Positions 62,609 through 64,000 of a stretch of DNA of 64,000 nucleotides are shown piece by piece. The first letter of the stretch is position 1, and each line of letters opens with the position of its first letter. The notes under the pieces were generated by a model. That model was not told where the DNA came from and made no database searches. It saw nothing but the letters and a program-made list of their open reading frames with translations. The translations under genes were made by a program, and so were the position numbers. Source of the DNA: Primorskyibacter flagellatus (GTDB taxonomy: Bacteria; Pseudomonadota; Alphaproteobacteria; Rhodobacterales; Rhodobacteraceae); contig NZ_FWYD01000003.1 of the NCBI RefSeq assembly GCF_900176485.1, forward strand, positions 372,001 to 436,000, read 5' to 3'.

Positions 62609-63190
62609 ATGGTACGATTTATGATGCTGACATTTGCGGTGCTTGGTTGGGCCTTTTACGAGCTGAGTGGCGGGGCGGACTTCGTGCCCGAAACTGTGAA
62701 AACCGACCCGCGGGTTGAGATGAACACCGTCGCGCGCGCTGATATATCCGCGGCAGAGCTGTTATCCGTCGCCCCGGCAAACGGAAATGCCTCGTCGATC
62801 ATTGCACCGCGCCAGGCTGCCCAGTCCGAGGGCGCGCGGCTGGCGTCCTTTTCGCCCGTGATGCCTGCCGAACTGACACGTCAGGTCAAGGCGAATCACA
62901 CCCGGCGCGCGACGACGCTTGTGCGTCTTGATGTGCGCAGGCCCGCCGTAGATGCAGAAATTGCAACGCCTGCGGTCTCGGATGCCGCCATGGAAATCCG
63001 CGCTGTGAACGGTGATCGCGTCAATATGCGCGATGGTCCCGGCACCAACTTTAGCGTGCTTGGCTCGCTGGGGCGTGGCGTGGCGGTCGAGGTGCTGCAA
63101 GAAACGGGTGATGGCTGGGTCAAACTGCGCGTTGCCGACACAGGCCGCGTCGGCTGGATGGCGGATTTCCTCCTGTCGTCGGCTGATTAA
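62609..63190 (+). CDS. Exported SH3-domain (SH3b) protein
   Basis: 193 residues. N-terminal hydrophobic signal or anchor (FMMLTFAVLGWAFYEL), a linker of about 110 residues, and a bacterial SH3 domain at about 132-190 with NMRDGPGTNFSVLGSL and GWVKLRVADTGRVGWM. SH3b domains bind peptidoglycan or peptides; this is probably an envelope protein. AAGGGCGG precedes the ATG at 62609. It is divergent from parC. Confidence 0.85.
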   Translation: MVRFMMLTFAVLGWAFYELSGGADFVPETVKTDPRVEMNTVARADISAAELLSVAPANGNASSIIAPRQAAQSEGARLASFSPVMPAELTRQVKANHTRRATTLVRLDVRRPAVDAEIATPAVSDAAMEIRAVNGDRVNMRDGPGTNFSVLGSLGRGVAVEVLQETGDGWVKLRVADTGRVGWMADFLLSSAD

Positions 63191-63277
63191 CGCCAGCGCC
63201 GAAGCTGTCCGGACCCCGTCCGATTGCGTCTGCATGACGAATGCACTAGCTCCACCGCAACGTCGCGCGAGTAGGCT

Positions 63278-64000
63278 ATGCCCAGAAAATCCATCCTCAT
63301 TACCGGCTGCTCTTCGGGGATCGGCTATGACGCCGCGCATGCCTTGCGCGATGCCGGCTGGCAGGTTTTTGCCTCGTGCCGGCAAGAAGCCGATTGCGCG
63401 CTGCTGATTTCGGAAGGGTTCGCGTCGCCCCGCATCGACTATGCCGACCCGGAAAGCATCGTTCTGGGCCTGTCAGAGGTGCTGGAGGCGACAGACGGAA
63501 CGCTTGACGCGCTGTTCAACAACGGTGCCTTCGCCACGCCCGGCGCTGTCGAGGATCTGCCTCGCGGCGCGTTGCAGGAGATATTCGAAACCAACGTGTT
63601 TGGTGTCCACGAACTGACCACACTGGTTCTGCCGATTATGCGGGCGCAAGGGCAGGGGCGTATCATCAACTGTTCATCCGTGCTGGGGCTGGTGACGGCA
63701 CCGTGGCGGGGGGCCTATGTCGCGTCGAAATTCGCGCTTGAAGGGTTGACCGATTCGCTACGGATCGAAATGCGCGACACTGATATCAAGGTGATCCTGA
63801 TAGAGCCGGGTCCGATCGCCACGCCCTTTCGGAAGAACTCGATTCCACATTTCGAACGCTGGGTGGACTGGGAAAACTCTGCCCGCGCTGCGCAATATCG
63901 CGACACGCTTCTGAAACGGCTGTACGAAGATGATGGGCCGACGCCGTTCGAACTGCCCGCGGCTGCGGTTTCCAAAGTGCTGATGCGTGCCTTGAATGCG
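63278..64000 (+). CDS. SDR-family oxidoreductase, 3'-truncated by the window
   Basis: 241 residues are visible; the frame is still open at the window end. N-terminal TGCSSGIGYDAAHAL cofactor loop, LDALFNNGAFATPG, and the catalytic YVASKFALEGLTDSLR. It is a classical-type short-chain dehydrogenase with an NAD(P) cofactor; the substrate is unknown. The insertion LPRGALQEIFETNVFGVHEL is typical of the family. Confidence 0.9.
   Translation, partial: MPRKSILITGCSSGIGYDAAHALRDAGWQVFASCRQEADCALLISEGFASPRIDYADPESIVLGLSEVLEATDGTLDALFNNGAFATPGAVEDLPRGALQEIFETNVFGVHELTTLVLPIMRAQGQGRIINCSSVLGLVTAPWRGAYVASKFALEGLTDSLRIEMRDTDIKVILIEPGPIATPFRKNSIPHFERWVDWENSARAAQYRDTLLKRLYEDDGPTPFELPAAAVSKVLMRALNA

Noticed and set aside
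1-64000. tRNA, rRNA, insertion sequence or prophage
   Set aside because: I looked for the T-loop GGTTCGA pattern with flanking stems, transposase-like frames and integrase motifs on both strands by eye and found none I could support.

Overview
The window reads as a chromosomal segment of an alphaproteobacterium of the order Rhodobacterales (Roseobacter-type). Evidence: high G+C coding DNA, tightly packed mostly short operons, and a lineage-typical gene set: the pckA / chvI-chvG / hprK-rapZ-EIIA-HPr block, a methylsuccinyl-CoA dehydrogenase of the ethylmalonyl-CoA pathway, phaA-phaB, a DmdC-like acyl-CoA dehydrogenase, a TIGR02302/DUF4175-type giant membrane protein after lysA, a 44-residue aa3-oxidase subunit IV, and DUF6173- and DUF6473-like proteins. 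I saw no rRNA, tRNA, CRISPR array, phage or insertion sequence. The species cannot be named from the sequence alone.

Layout, left to right. 1-4.3 kb: an RND efflux pair (adaptor cut by the window edge, then an RND pump with an extra hydrophobic C-terminus). 4.3-6.9 kb: an orphan DsbD N-domain protein, a YqgE-like protein and a Sua5-type tRNA t6A enzyme. 7-10.2 kb: a translationally coupled set of DmdC-like acyl-CoA dehydrogenase, MBL hydrolase and DUF6173-like protein. 10.3-13.8 kb: a tiny cytochrome oxidase subunit, a lipoprotein with a possible permuted papain-like fold, AzlCD, a membrane protein of unknown function and GreA. 14-20.7 kb: ETF-quinone oxidoreductase, a TPR protein, isoprenoid genes ispE and ispB, a DUF2007 protein, a NPPY methyltransferase and a YdcH-like coiled coil. 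20.9-24 kb: phaB, phaA and an EAL protein. 24-31.6 kb: rpsD with a structured leader; hisC, an arogenate/prephenate dehydrogenase and an extensin-like protein; a TlpA thioredoxin; argH, a small lipoprotein and lysA. 31.6-41.2 kb: the TIGR02302-type protein with a GQQ repeat, a DMGDH/GcvT-type demethylase, mcd, a TSUP transporter and pckA. 41.5-47.1 kb: chvI-chvG-hprK-rapZ-EIIA-HPr and an acyltransferase. 47.1-49 kb: 3-hydroxybutyryl-CoA dehydrogenase and a DUF6473-like protein. 49.1-58 kb: an accessory-looking amine or amino-acid cluster. 58.2-64 kb: etfBA, parC, an SH3-domain protein and a partial SDR.

How the genes fit together. phaA, phaB, 3-hydroxybutyryl-CoA dehydrogenase, mcd and pckA are all parts of C2/C4 acyl-CoA assimilation and gluconeogenesis. 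Two acyl-CoA dehydrogenases and the DMGDH-like demethylase would deliver electrons to EtfAB and then to ETF-quinone oxidoreductase, all encoded here. The envelope-stress pair ChvGI sits in one run with a PTS-Ntr-like relay and beside pckA.

The most interesting region is 49.1-58.0 kb: a PuuR-like regulator, a divergent GabT-like aminotransferase, then a four-gene operon of a nitrilase-superfamily amidase, an enlarged fold-I Orn/Lys/Arg decarboxylase, an ATP-grasp ligase and a C45-type Ntn acyltransferase. No pathway I know uses exactly this set. It is best read as an uncharacterised route that makes, conjugates or degrades an amide-linked amine; the substrate is not visible from the sequence. 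Several structured non-coding stretches also merit attention: the rpsD leader, the 51.74 kb hairpin, the 27.9 kb inverted repeat and the paired TTAGCGCAA sites before pckA.
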